Positions 34,670 to 47,065 of a DNA stretch of 64,000 nucleotides are shown piece after piece. Every line of letters begins with the position of its first letter. Within the stretch, counting starts at the first letter, position 1. Position numbers and translations under genes: made by a program. The notes below the pieces were generated by a model. That model had not been told where the DNA came from and did no database searches. It worked only from the letters and a program-made list of their open reading frames with translations. The DNA lies in the NCBI RefSeq assembly GCF_014805685.1, contig NC_060887.1:8440463-8504462 (forward strand), written 5' to 3'. The DNA comes from Silurus meridionalis. Taxonomy: Eukaryota; Chordata; Actinopteri; Siluriformes; Siluridae.

Positions 34670-37430
34670 GCTGCTTCAGGAATCTTAAGCCTGCCCCCGA
34701 CCCCCCGACCGTGCTTGTTTTGACTTTAGAATAATTTCCTGCCATCTGGCAAAAGCACTATGAGTCTTTGCTTCTTTTGCTTTCTACTTTTAATATATTT
34801 AGTCAGAGAAAGATGTTTGCTTCTGTGGGGATAGTGTGGGTATATTGTTGATATATCATCACATTTTACCAAAATCTAGAAACAAGCAAACCAAAAGTCC
34901 AACTCCATGCAAGACAAAATGTCTACACATATGTTGCCTAAAACATTTGCACAGTACTATATGTGTGTCATGGCATCATTTCTACACCGTCAAAACATGT
35001 GATATCTGCACAAATCCCTCAGAGAAGTGTAGTGGCAAATACTTGTGTATGGAATCCTCGAAACAAAAGTTTGTTTGACGTTTGATGTCTTCTAGAGCAG
35101 CTTAGAATGAACGGTGATCTTTGTGTAAACGTGTATGTAGAGTGCTCACTTTTTAAGATACTGTATTTAATGTACACAAAGTTGCTGCTGGTTTATCCTT
35201 AAAGGAAGGGCTAATGTTAAAGAAATATGCATACTGTCTTACCCCAGACCACAGTCAGGTTATTGAAACGTTTGTTCAGCAAATTTTGTTTTTAAGGTCC
35301 AGTTTCTTTTCTCATTTTGTCTCATGACGTAATGGGACCCAAGAATTTGTGCTGATTATTTGAACTGAAAGTGTCAGATATGATGATTGTATTAGATCTG
35401 AAGTGTATTTAATTATTTAGGAATCTTTAGGACTACATTCTGATAAATGCTATATTATTAGAAGAGTTTAATAATAGAGTAATAGAGTTTAGTAATAAAT
35501 ATGTGATCTGTATATTAGATATGTTTTAATGTCAATTAATGTGCACTAAATAGGACAGCTAATTAAAAACCAAATAACTTTTACACTAGACTGTTTAATT
35601 GATATTTATATTCATTAAAAACTTTGAATGAATTGTTGAGCAGCTGTTGATTTTGTATTGATTTTTTTTTTTACAAATCTATCCAGCAAAGACTCTTTTT
35701 ATTACACTTCATGGCCTGAAAAGAAAAAGAAATGAACGAAAAAGAGAATGCAACCGGCTGGAAAAATACCATAAGTGAAAATGATAATGCAAGAGTATTC
35801 AGGGGAAAAGATAGGGAAAGAACACCATGAAGGCCATGATCAGCAGGTGAAGAAAATGAGGTACAGTAACATGAACAGGAAGAAGAAAACCTGTCAGAAA
35901 GGCTGAAAGACACCAACAACATCATTATAGAAGCTGCAGGAATATCTGACAAGCACTGGTCATTCCCTGCATGTGACAACACTCATATTTTTCACAGGTC
36001 TGAGATATGGGGCACACTGGTGGTATAATGTTAACACATCATATTATTACTAAAAAAAATAAGTAACATATGTAACCCTGAAGTGGAAATTACCTCTGCT
36101 TAGTACCAATGTTTTAATAATATAAACTTTATTTGCACTTTTACACCAGTTTATGTTTGTTCAAGATTAAACGGTCAACATTTCTTACTCTGTTACAGTA
36201 CATGTTACATTTTTTTATAGCCAGTGACACTGTACAGGGTTACTGCATTTTTCTAACAAGTCTTAAGAGCATACATTATGTACTTTTTCACAATTTTCCA
36301 AGAAACTTGCTCTTCTTTTGAGTTTTCAAAACAAAACAAAAAACACACAAATGTCATGTTTTAAACATTTATTATAACACTGTCAGATTACAAACATACC
36401 CACATATGCACAATAATACTTCAGGTGTGCACAAAATAGTAGGGTGGCAGTGAAAATATCTGCAAGGCAGAATCTGGACCATAATTTATCTGAAGATCAA
36501 ATGGTTTTAAAAATAACACAGCTTGCTCATTTTCACTACCATTATAACTTCTTCTGGGTTTTTAGTGCATGGTGATGAACATCAAAACATACATTCTCAT
36601 CTTCCAAGTAATAGTCATGATCTCTCATACTAATTCCGTACACACAATAAAGTCAGGGAGGCACTCTGTGCCAAGGTGCTTGACCTACTTTACAGATCTG
36701 ACATTACTAAGCCATCTCATTTGGAAGTCATCCTTGGCCACCTTTAAATTCAACAAGTACCATCTTTCCAAAGCCAAGGGACAATCTGTTCGGACCAAAA
36801 GACTCTTAGTATACTGGCTTACGTGACTAGTGTTTTGGGGAGATTTTAAAAAACGAATTATTATTGCAGTTAAAAAAATGTATGTTTACTTTCATAAGGC
36901 ATGTACCACATATGCAGAATTGCTCATATCAGGAGGTTTGGCAGAAGATTTCTTTCAGGAAATATTTTTGTAAAAGTTGTTAAAGGCTGGAATGTGTCTT
37001 CTTTATGGATGAGGGAAAATATGATGATAGGAAAAGATTCCAAGGTTTATCATCTTTCGGCATGTATATGGGCACGTTGCACAACAAACACCCAGACTGT
37101 ATGCCATTTAAACCGGTTCTGCTGCTTATTGTAGCATCATCCATAGCATGCAAGCCAGCAAGATCAGCAGCACTTAGATCCTCTCGCAGGATGTACCACA
37201 AGAACAGGTTTTACTGCCAGCTAAGCAAGTCCATAAAAAATGTTGTTTGTTAGATCCACAGGAAAACTGTTTCAAGCATTAAAATGCATATAACAAACAC
37301 ACCCATTTGAGCTCATAACCGCAAAGAAGTGTAGAATCGGTTGCATACTTTCTAATTATGCTGCATCACAATTATGTCAATATAACCGTTTTATTTCAGA
37401 ATATGCCCAGGTTTAAACAAATCCAACGTT
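34670..37430. other. Carbonic anhydrase 3' flank, no gene recognised
   Basis: The first part is probably the 3' UTR; 'taataaat' near 35493 could be a polyadenylation signal. Between about 36550 and 37250 modest open frames occur on both strands, but none shows a domain I can name. An A/G-rich stretch at 35.7-35.95 kb is also unassigned. Confidence 0.35.
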
Positions 37431-37439
37431 TTTGATATG

Positions 37440-38012
37440 GAAATTTAAGCAAATGTATCAGTTACAACAACCAATGCCAATCTAGATTAGACTACTGTAA
37501 TGCTTTACTGGGTGGGTGTTTGAGTAAATGCATAAATAAGCTTCAGTTAGTACAGAATGCAGCAGCAAGAGTCCTCACTGGATTTAGAAAATATGACCAC
37601 ATCACCCCAGTTTTATTCAGTGTACACTGCTCCCAATTACATCTCGCATTGATTATAAAATACTACTACTGACGTATAAAACATTTAACATTCTCGTGAC
37701 ACAGTATCTGAGTGAACTTCTGTACCAATATGATCCCCCACGCCTACTTAGATCAAAAGGTGAAGGCTATTTGTTGGTACCTCAAATAATGAAGAATGGG
37801 ATATTTGTATGCTGTCGTCCCCTCACTCTCACATGTTCATTAAGATTTGTTGATGGTGGTGTGGTGGCGTCTCTTATCCCAGAGATCCCTCATGTCTGTG
37901 TTACCTTCTGGCTCTCCCTTTCAGTTATGCTGCTATAACGAGTCTTGCAGGAGTCACTGCACAGTGTCCTTAACTTTTATACACTAATAAGGATACTTAA
38001 TAATCCATATCC

Positions 38013-38067
<55 letters not shown>

Positions 38068-38617
38068 GAGTTAAAAATGCTCCTGAGGTTCCAATGACCA
38101 GTGCTCCTGCCCCTCTTCCCTCATCGGATCTGCCCCTTCCATCCCGGCCTGCCTCTGGATGGTGTTCTCTTTGATTGGAGGCCACTCTATGCAGCTGGGG
38201 ATGTTTCACATCAATGGCCTGTAGATCGATGAAATTATGGAGTAGGAACAGGCGCTTTGAGGATGGATTTGAACTGTAGTCTGCTACACTGATTCAGGAC
38301 TACAGTTTGCATCTGATCACCATCACTGCAGACCTCAACATTGTTTAGCTGTAGTCAATGGACATTAGTGCCACCCAGATGAGGATGGGTTCCCTCTTGA
38401 GTCTGGTTCTCCTCGAGGTTTCTTCCTTATGCCATCTCAGGGAGTTTTTCTTTGCCACAGTCGCCACTCGTACGGTCATCAGGGACAAACTTGCACTTAC
38501 TTGCACAGGGGCAAATGATTTTATTTATTCTTTATCACCACATTATCTGTGTAAAGTTGCTTTGAGACAATGTTCATTGTTAAAAGCGCTATACAAATAA
38601 AAATGAATTGAATTGAA
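37440..38617 (+). mobile_element. L2-like LINE, 3' part: RT C-terminus plus 3' UTR
   Basis: 37.44-37.66 kb translates to a decayed RT C-terminal region (LDYCNALLGGCLSKCINKLQ, LVQNAAARVLTGFRKYDHIT), typical of L2-like elements. A degenerate stretch and a (CT)n run (38019-38064) follow, then the repeat that recurs across the window ('gttgagttaaaaatgctcct' to 'acaatgttcattgttaaaag'), and an AATTG-type tail at about 38602-38617. This copy is what shows that the widespread repeat is a LINE 3' UTR. Confidence 0.8.
38019..38064. repeat. (CT)n microsatellite inside the LINE
   Basis: Uninterrupted CT run at the junction between the RT-derived part and the 3' UTR. Confidence 0.95.
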
Positions 38618-38719
38618 CCTGATCAAACTATCTTTTGGTTTTATTTCTCCTGCTGTCAAATATTGTGCTAAGCACTAATTCTCTTGGTTCAACAGTTTCC
38701 CATTTTGCTGTAAAAAGCT

Positions 38720-39013
38720 TCAGAATCTAACAATGTGTATACTTTGTGTATTTGTACTTCACTGTCTTGTGTTGTCTGTTTGCACTGTCTTGCCTTGCAC
38801 TGTTTGCACCAGGTTGCACATGGTGCACTTTATGTAGCAAGGACTCTTACTTTAGTCTTTTGCATTGTGTTCTGTTATGTAGCTGTATGTTCTTTTATGT
38901 TCTTTTATGTTGTTAAATGTAGCACCGGGGTTCTGGAGGAACGTTGTCTCATTTCACTGTGTACTGCTTCAGCTATATCGGGTTGAAATGACAATAAAAG
39001 CTTCTTGACTTAA
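38720..39013 (+). mobile_element. LINE 3' UTR of a second family
   Basis: 'ctggaggaacgttgtctcat', 'ttcactgtgtactgcttcag' and the end 'tgaaatgacaataaaagctt' followed by 'cttgactt' are the hallmarks of a fish LINE 3' end with a TTGAC-type tail. Confidence 0.65.
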
Positions 39014-39639
39014 AAGTCCCAGCACCACCCTGAGAGAAGTGTAAGATGCAAAATGCAATTTTGTCAATGCAGTCAGGAGTTTAAGCTTAAGTAGAGATGC
39101 CGGGCATAATGCTGACAGCTACATGCCCTAGTGTTAACCTTCAAAATTTCTAAATATGCCTTGCCCACAATTCACACATTAAGGATGACTGAAACTACTC
39201 TGAATTAAACACCTGAGAGACCTAAATAGTATAGAACAAATTCGACACTTACAAGCAATACTCCAAAATTAACAATACTGTTGACAGAAATCTTGCTCTG
39301 AGTCAAGATTACAAGAATACTACATAACCAGTAGAGAATCATTTCAAGATAGAACAGATTAAAGAATATTAATTTATCAAACTATCATATCAAGCAATTG
39401 TAATAAGCTAATCTATGTCAATCACTTCATTTGTTAGGGGTTTTAATGTCAAATCAGATCAATCACAAGTAAGTTTACAATAAATAAACTGATGAGAAAT
39501 ATAGCTGATGCTATTCACAAGTCATATAAAAAATTCATAGATACATAGACTGCCTTAAAGAAAAATGCCTTAAAGAATAAAGAAAAAGAAAAAATGCCTT
39601 AAAGAACATAGTCATAGTAAAATATATAAAAAAACTATT

Positions 39640-40010
39640 TCCACAGCTTCATGTGATTTTAATAATGAACAATGTCTTAAAGCAGCTTTAGACAGATAAT
39701 GTGGTGATAAAAAAATGTATATGTTCTTTATAAGTGTAAGTTTGTCCCTGATGAGTGAGCCGGTGGTGACTGTGACAAGGAAAAACTCCCTGAGATGGCA
39801 TAAGGAAGAAACATTAAAAGGGAACCATCCTCATCTGGGTGGCACCAAATGTCTATTTATTACAGATATACGATGTTGCGGGGTACAGTGATGGTGATCA
39901 GAAGCAAACTGTAGTCTTGAGTCAGTGTAGGAGACTGTTGACATTAACTACAGTCCAAATTCATCCTCAAAGCTCCCGTTCTACTCCGGAATTCCATGGA
40001 ACCACCCAAT
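39640..40010 (-). mobile_element. L2-like LINE 3' UTR, reverse copy
   Basis: A good reverse-strand copy: 'aatgaacaatgtcttaaagc', 'ccctgagatggcataaggaa', 'gatcagaagcaaactgtagt' and 'cattaactacagtccaaatt'. Confidence 0.8.
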
Positions 40011-40084
40011 TATTGCAGATTATTATTAGATTATTCAGCATCATGAGTTCTTAAAGCCTGTTGCCTTTGCCAGGAAGTTAGGCC

Positions 40085-40985
40085 TTGACATTATTTAGAG
40101 CAAGCTGATGATTCAAACAAAAATGTTCCTGAACGCAACAGAGAAAAGAGTCCATTGTTGGAATAGCTGAGGTTTTTCACAATGTTCCTGGACCTGGTCT
40201 GGCACAGTATGCTGTAGATGTCCTGCAGGTTAGGGAGCTTGGTGCAGATGGCATGCTCAGTAGAATGCACCACCCTCTGGAGGGCTTGTCTGTCCTGCAT
40301 GGTGCTGTTCTCGAACCAGGAAGTGATGCTACCCGTCAGGATGCTCTCAATGGTGCAGGTGTAAAAATTCCTTATCATCTGAGAGGGTTATTTAAAGTGC
40401 CTTAGGCATCTCAGATGGTACAGACGCTGCCAAGCCTTCTTCACCAGGGTATTGATGTGCAGGTCCAAGACAGGCCCTGTGTGATGTGAACACATAGGTA
40501 CTGAAAACTGTCCACCCCCATTGATATTTAGCGGTTGGTTTCGTGCTAAAGTCCACTATCGACTTCTTAGTCTTGCTGATGTAGATTAAAAAGATTGTTT
40601 TCTAGCACCATCTCTCCAGGTTTTTAAATCTCTGTCTTGTCGTTGTTGGAGATCAGGCCCACCACAATAGTGTCGTCAGCAAACTTGATGATGGTGGTTG
40701 AGTTAAAAGTGGCCACACAGTCATGTGTGTACAGTGAGTACAGCAGGGGGCTCAGAACACAGCCCTGAGGAGCTCCAGTGCTGAGGGTAAGGGTGGATGA
40801 GGTGTGTTTGCCCACCCATTTGGCTTGTTGTGTGTCTGTCAGGAAGTTGGAGATCCATTGGCACAGGGGTGGAGTCCCAGGACCAACTTAGAGGTGAGCG
40901 TGGTGGGAATTATATTGTTAAACGCTGAACTGTAGTCTACAAACAGCATTTTTGCATAATTCCCTTTTCTGTAGTCCAATTACAA
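40085..40985 (-). mobile_element. LINE reverse-transcriptase fragment
   Basis: Minus strand reads LSTGAPQGCVLSPLLYSLYT, the catalytic IIKFADDTIVVGLI and, further on, ESILTGSITSWFENSTMQDR and ALQRVVHSTEHAICTKLPN. These are RT domains 4-7 and the C-terminus of a CR1/L2/Rex-type LINE. Stops and frameshifts interrupt it. No endonuclease. Confidence 0.85.
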
Positions 40986-41365
40986 CATTCTAGCTCATGT
41001 TGCCTTTTTGTACTGTTATGGTCACTGCATTGTTATAGTCACTGCACTGTTATGTTCACTGCACTGGTATGGTCACGTTCAGAATACCCTTCTGTGTATC
41101 TTCACATTTGCACCTTATACAGTATTATTTGTAATATGTATTGCACCTTTGCACTCCTATAATACGTTTATTGCATATTCATTTGTATATTTATATATTT
41201 ATATTTATATTAGATTTTTTTATTTATATACATTGCACTTCTGGTTAGATACTAACTGCATTTCATTGGCCCTGTACTTGTACTCTGCACAATGATAATA
41301 AAGTGGAATCTAATCTAATTTTATATAATCTAATTTAAATTTGATCTGATCTGATCTAATAATCA
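40985..41365 (+). mobile_element. LINE 3' UTR of a third family
   Basis: 'ctctgcacaatgataataaa' followed by 'gtggaatctaatctaatttt' and further TCTAA-like units form a LINE tail; the upstream part repeats 'gttatggtcactgcactg' phrases. Confidence 0.55.
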
Positions 41366-41427
41366 GCAAAGTAGTTTTAAGTGATGATTTTGAACAGCTA
41401 TGGGTATAAAGATTCTGATAATTTGTT

Positions 41428-43670
41428 TACAGTACAGTACAGTACAGTACAGTACAGTACAGTACAGTACAGTACAGTACAGTACAGTACAGTACAGTAC
41501 AGTACAGTACAGTACAGTACAGTACAGTACAGTACAGTACAGTACAGTACAGTACAGTACAGTACAGTACAGTACAGTACAGTACAGTACAGTACAGTAC
41601 AGTACAGTACAGTACAGTACAGTACAGTACAGTACAGTACAGTACAGTACAGTACAGTACAGTACAGTACAGTACAGTACAGTACAGTACAGTACAGTAC
41701 AGTACAGTACAGTACAGTACAGTACAGTACAGTACAGTACAGTACAGTACAGTACAGTACAGTACAGTACAGTACAGTACAGTACAGTACAGTACAGTAC
41801 AGTACAGTACAGTACAGTACAGTACAGTACAGTACAGTACAGTACAGTACAGTACAGTACAGTACAGTACAGTACAGTACAGTACAGTACAGTACAGTAC
41901 AGTACAGTACAGTACAGTACAGTACAGTACAGTACAGTACAGTACAGTACAGTACAGTACAGTACAGTACAGTACAGTACAGTACAGTACAGTACAGTAC
42001 AGTACAGTACAGTACAGTACAGTACAGTACAGTACAGTACAGTACAGTACAGTACAGTACAGTACAGTACAGTACAGTACAGTACAGTACAGTACAGTAC
42101 AGTACAGTACAGTACAGTACAGTACAGTACAGTACAGTACAGTACAGTACAGTACAGTACAGTACAGTACAGTACAGTACAGTACAGTACAGTACAGTAC
42201 AGTACAGTACAGTACAGTACAGTACAGTACAGTACAGTACAGTACAGTACAGTACAGTACAGTACAGTACAGTACAGTACAGTACAGTACAGTACAGTAC
42301 AGTACAGTACAGTACAGTACAGTACAGTACAGTACAGTACAGTACAGTACAGTACAGTACAGTACAGTACAGTACAGTACAGTACAGTACAGTACAGTAC
42401 AGTACAGTACAGTACAGTACAGTACAGTACAGTACAGTACAGTACAGTACAGTACAGTACAGTACAGTACAGTACAGTACAGTACAGTACAGTACAGTAC
42501 AGTACAGTACAGTACAGTACAGTACAGTACAGTACAGTACAGTACAGTACAGTACAGTACAGTACAGTACAGTACAGTACAGTACAGTACAGTACAGTAC
42601 AGTACAGTACAGTACAGTACAGTACAGTACAGTACAGTACAGTACAGTACAGTACAGTACAGTACAGTACAGTACAGTACAGTACAGTACAGTACAGTAC
42701 AGTACAGTACAGTACAGTACAGTACAGTACAGTACAGTACAGTACAGTACAGTACAGTACAGTACAGTACAGTACAGTACAGTACAGTACAGTACAGTAC
42801 AGTACAGTACAGTACAGTACAGTACAGTACAGTACAGTACAGTACAGTACAGTACAGTACAGTACAGTACAGTACAGTACAGTACAGTACAGTACAGTAC
42901 AGTACAGTACAGTACAGTACAGTACAGTACAGTACAGTACAGTACAGTACAGTACAGTACAGTACAGTACAGTACAGTACAGTACAGTACAGTACAGTAC
43001 AGTACAGTACAGTACAGTACAGTACAGTACAGTACAGTACAGTACAGTACAGTACAGTACAGTACAGTACAGTACAGTACAGTACAGTACAGTACAGTAC
43101 AGTACAGTACAGTACAGTACAGTACAGTACAGTACAGTACAGTACAGTACAGTACAGTACAGTACAGTACAGTACAGTACAGTACAGTACAGTACAGTAC
43201 AGTACAGTACAGTACAGTACAGTACAGTACAGTACAGTACAGTACAGTACAGTACAGTACAGTACAGTACAGTACAGTACAGTACAGTACAGTACAGTAC
43301 AGTACAGTACAGTACAGTACAGTACAGTACAGTACAGTACAGTACAGTACAGTACAGTACAGTACAGTACAGTACAGTACAGTACAGTACAGTACAGTAC
43401 AGTACAGTACAGTACAGTACAGTACAGTACAGTACAGTACAGTACAGTACAGTACAGTACAGTACAGTACAGTACAGTACAGTACAGTACAGTACAGTAC
43501 AGTACAGTACAGTACAGTACAGTACAGTACAGTACAGTACAGTACAGTACAGTACAGTACAGTACAGTACAGTACAGTACAGTACAGTACAGTACAGTAC
43601 AGTACAGTACAGTACAGTACAGTACAGTACAGTACAGTACAGTACAGTACAGTACAGTACAGTACAGTAC
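41428..43670. repeat. Giant pentanucleotide array (AGTAC), 448 units
   Basis: From 41431 to 43670 the sequence is AGTAC repeated 448 times with no substitution or length change that I can find; three more matching bases precede it. Each unit carries the palindrome GTAC (an RsaI site). Because five and three are coprime, every frame of a strand gives the same cyclic pentapeptide (V-Q-Y-S-T forward, T-V-L-Y-C reverse), with no stop in any of six frames, so the long open frames here are not genes. Confidence 0.98.
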
Positions 43671-43784
43671 TGTGAAATGATGCCGGAAGCTGGTAAAAAA
43701 ATAACGTATGCCGCCGCTAGCGATTGTGGTCGTAAAGTCGAATGGTCGTAAGTTGCATAGGTTGTAAGTCAACGACTACCTGTA
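43671..43784. mobile_element. Right end of a DNA transposon abutting the array
   Basis: 'ggtcgtaaagtcgaatggtc', 'gtaagttgcataggttgtaa' and the end 'gtcaacgactacctgta' resemble the terminal part of a widespread vertebrate TA-inserting element. No matching left end is visible before 41428. Confidence 0.5.
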
Positions 43785-45249
43785 TAAGGATTAAATAGAT
43801 TAATAAAAAAGTATAAACTATAGAAAATATATGTATATACATGAATTCTAGATGATGGATGCATATAGCAGATACTGACAGTACAAATTAAAATGATTTA
43901 TTGTGATTGTCCCTAAAGTGTCCATGTGCAGTATGGTGTGGTATAAAGTGACACTGTGCTGTGCAAGTTCAGAGTTGAAGTGACAGTCCAGAGTTAAGGT
44001 GTCATATAATAGTGCAAAGAAGTTGTGCAGAAATAAGGGAAGACGGAGAGAGAGGTCCAGTACTGGATCCTGGGTGATTCCTGGATTTAACAGCACACCC
44101 CTACATGTGTACTTTGTTTAATATTACCTATAACTCATTACACATTCATTCCATTATCTTTTAGCATCACCCCATATCAGTAAACTTAGTCATGTAATGA
44201 TTAGCTTTCAATGCAGAATACCTGTGTTGCTGTGTCACAACTAACCATGGAAGAACTATGCAGACAAGATGGCACCGAGATGACCTCACTGGCAGGAAGC
44301 CTGTGCTGATGTAGCCACTGATTGTTCCTCTTCAGTGAGAAGAGGAAGATACAAGCATAAAGTCTCAGTTAGCATACAGCAGAATGTTGGACTTAAGACA
44401 TAATTAATGTTCAGTCGTAAGACAATATGATATTTCCCTATAATAAGTGGCAATGTTGTATGCTCATTTATTCAAGGAGCTTTTTCTGGTACAATATTAT
44501 ATTATATTATAGATTATATTATAATCATATGAGAAAAAAAGTGAATTTGTGCAAGAAGTAGTTTGTTCATTCTAACCCTAGTCTTTATTCTCTCTACTAC
44601 AGACTCTCTGAACACTGGCTGAATTTGGTGAACTGATAGTGACTATGTGATAAGATTTTTAGAAAAAAGATTAGCCTGCTGCTTTTGCTGCATTACAATA
44701 TACACTGTAAGGTAAAGGTTTTAAGCACATAAGACCAAACAAAATATTACAAAACAGCAGTTGAACAATGGAATAGACCTCTGTGGAAATTATTAACTCT
44801 CAAATCATAATGAGTCATTTGTTAGCACTTAAAGGTAAACCCATTAAAGCTACAGATAAAAGATTGAATGACACTATGTTTTCTTGACTGGTTAACATTT
44901 TTTATTTAATTTTGGCCCTTAATGATTAGACGGGGTTAGTTTAGATTAAATTTAATTGTGTCAATACAATATCATTTGTAATGTTCCTAATGTAATTCAA
45001 TAATACAAATCATAATAACAATTATTTCTTTATTCACTTATGCCTAATCAATAGCTGAATTAGCCAATCCACCCAATGATGATGGGGTGATATTTTGTTC
45101 ATGCTGACATGCCTTTCTGCTCCTAAGTAGCTGTAAAGAGTAAATACGTAAATTACTGTATCCTTTCTGGCAGCTGAAACCAATCTGGCAGTATTCCTTT
45201 GACCTCTCTATTGACAAGGAGTTTCCACTCACAGAACTGTTGTTCATTC
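43785..45249. other. No gene seen
   Basis: AT-rich. A possible repeat at about 43920-44100 (with 'gaagacggagagagaggtcc') is unassigned. Confidence 0.35.
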
Positions 45250-45510
45250 AATGTTTTGCTTTTCGCCCAACATTCTGTTTAAACTCTAGAGATTCTTGTG
45301 TGAGATCAGCAGTATATGAAATACTCACACCAGCCTGGTTTCAACATCCATGCCACTGTTAGTCACATAGATCACATTTTTTTCTTCATACATGATGTAT
45401 GATGTGAACATTAACTGAAGCTCATGACCTGTATTTGCATGCCACTGATACCTTATGATTAGCTGATTGCATAACTGACTGCATAAGTGTGTAGACCTAC
45501 TGGTGTTCCA
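45250..45510. mobile_element. Interspersed repeat related to 4.6-4.9 kb
   Basis: 'tttaaactctagagattctt', 'gagatcagcagtatatgaaa', 'aacatccatgccactgttag' and 'gatgtgaacattaactgaag' follow the order of the repeat at 4590-4880. Confidence 0.6.
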
Positions 45511-45752
45511 GTGGATGGTGGGTGTATTTTTAAATTTTAGAAGATACAAAATACAATCATTTAAACAAAAATGGTAAATATTGGGTATACAAAAAGTTTT
45601 AAAGTGTCATCTTTCTTCCCATGTCCTCAGAACGGAACTAAATGTCATCTTCTAATAGCATCTAAGTTGAGTGTAAGTCATTCTGCTCTTTGAAAAGTCA
45701 AGTAACCCTGATGAAGTGAACTATATATAAATCTCTGTGGCTACTGTGATCA

Positions 45753-45790
<38 letters not shown>

Positions 45791-46689
45791 AACAAACCAT
45801 GGTTATTGGTACAACAGCGGACCACATCGAGTTCCACTCCTGCCACCTATGAACTGAAATCTGATGTTACAGGGGGAATCACTGAAACAGATCAGTTGGA
45901 AAAACATTACTTGGTCTGCTGAATCTCAATTTCTGCTAAAACCGACTAGGATATGTGCATATGTGTGTAAGTACACTGTTCTGACACACATTATGCCTCT
46001 TAAAAATATTTGAGCTAACTTTGACTGCCTCATCCTTTATGTGCATTGTTGCTAAACACATGCTTTATGCTCCATCCTTTATAAACACAATTTACCATCA
46101 TGTTATAATGGCTACTTCCAGCATGATAATGCAGCATGTGAAAAAGCACAAATAATCACAAACGGTTCTTAGGAATTCATGGTTCTATGAACATAACAGT
46201 ACATTCAGTGTACTTTATTCACATCCACAATAACTGAATCCAAATTATCACCTATGAGTTGTTAAGACAGAAGAATTGCATCAGCTAACAAATCTTCAGC
46301 AGTAATGTAATGCAATCTTGTCATCATGGAACAGAATCTCAAAGGAAGGAATTTCTTACACCTTGTAAAAGCAATGCCATGAAGAACTACAGTTGTTCTG
46401 GGAGATGTTCCAATTACATTATGGAACCAGTCAATGTAGTTAAAATCACAACTTTATTACATAATATTCACCCAAGGACCATTCTCCAACCCAATTCCAG
46501 TCACTTCCCAGACGGAACTAAAGTGCCAGTGTTTCTACATTGTTCATTATTATCAAGACAAATGTTGCATGCAAAGTTGAATGACGGTTTCTGTTTTCCA
46601 ACACATTCCATCCCTCTCCTAGTAAATGACGTATCTTATGACATTATATTTAATATAATGAAATCTAATGATTATGATAATGGTATCTA
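45511..46689. other. No gene seen
   Basis: Includes a (CA)n run at about 45755-45783. The 127-codon frame at 46310-46693 shows no recognised domain. Confidence 0.35.
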
Positions 46690-47065
46690 CTAACAAGGTT
46701 CACTGCTTAATCAACTCAGTTCATGTGAAAAGACTCTAATGTTACTTTCAGCACAACAATCTAATTATAGAATGATATTAATAAGGTAAACCCTAATTTA
46801 CAAATAAGAAATTATCATGAGCCCAAGACCTTATTTTCAACGACTTAAAAATACATGTAAGTAAGGCAATGGGTGCTGTGGCGAGTTCGAGTCAGGAGTT
46901 TCTTCCACATTTATTCCTCTCAAAATGTTGTTTGCTGTTGAACTGACTCTGAACTGTATGTTCACACCAAGTTGACACCACCAAGCAGCAATGGTGGTTC
47001 TAGCTTGAATTACTCTAAAGGTGAACAACACCATGACCCAAATTCTCCACAATTAGTCTTTTAAA
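46690..47065 (+). mobile_element. Interspersed repeat R, copy 2
   Basis: 'cttaatcaactcagttcatg', 'attatcatgagcccaagacc' and 'caatggtggttctagcttga' match copy 1 at 10.9-11.27 kb. Confidence 0.7.

Noticed and set aside
41381..43772. Three open frames of 764-783 codons on both strands
   Set aside because: They are only the translation of the AGTAC pentanucleotide repeat; no frame of a stop-free 5-bp repeat can close.
46310..46693. 127-codon plus frame
   Set aside because: No domain, no splice context and unremarkable composition; probably chance.
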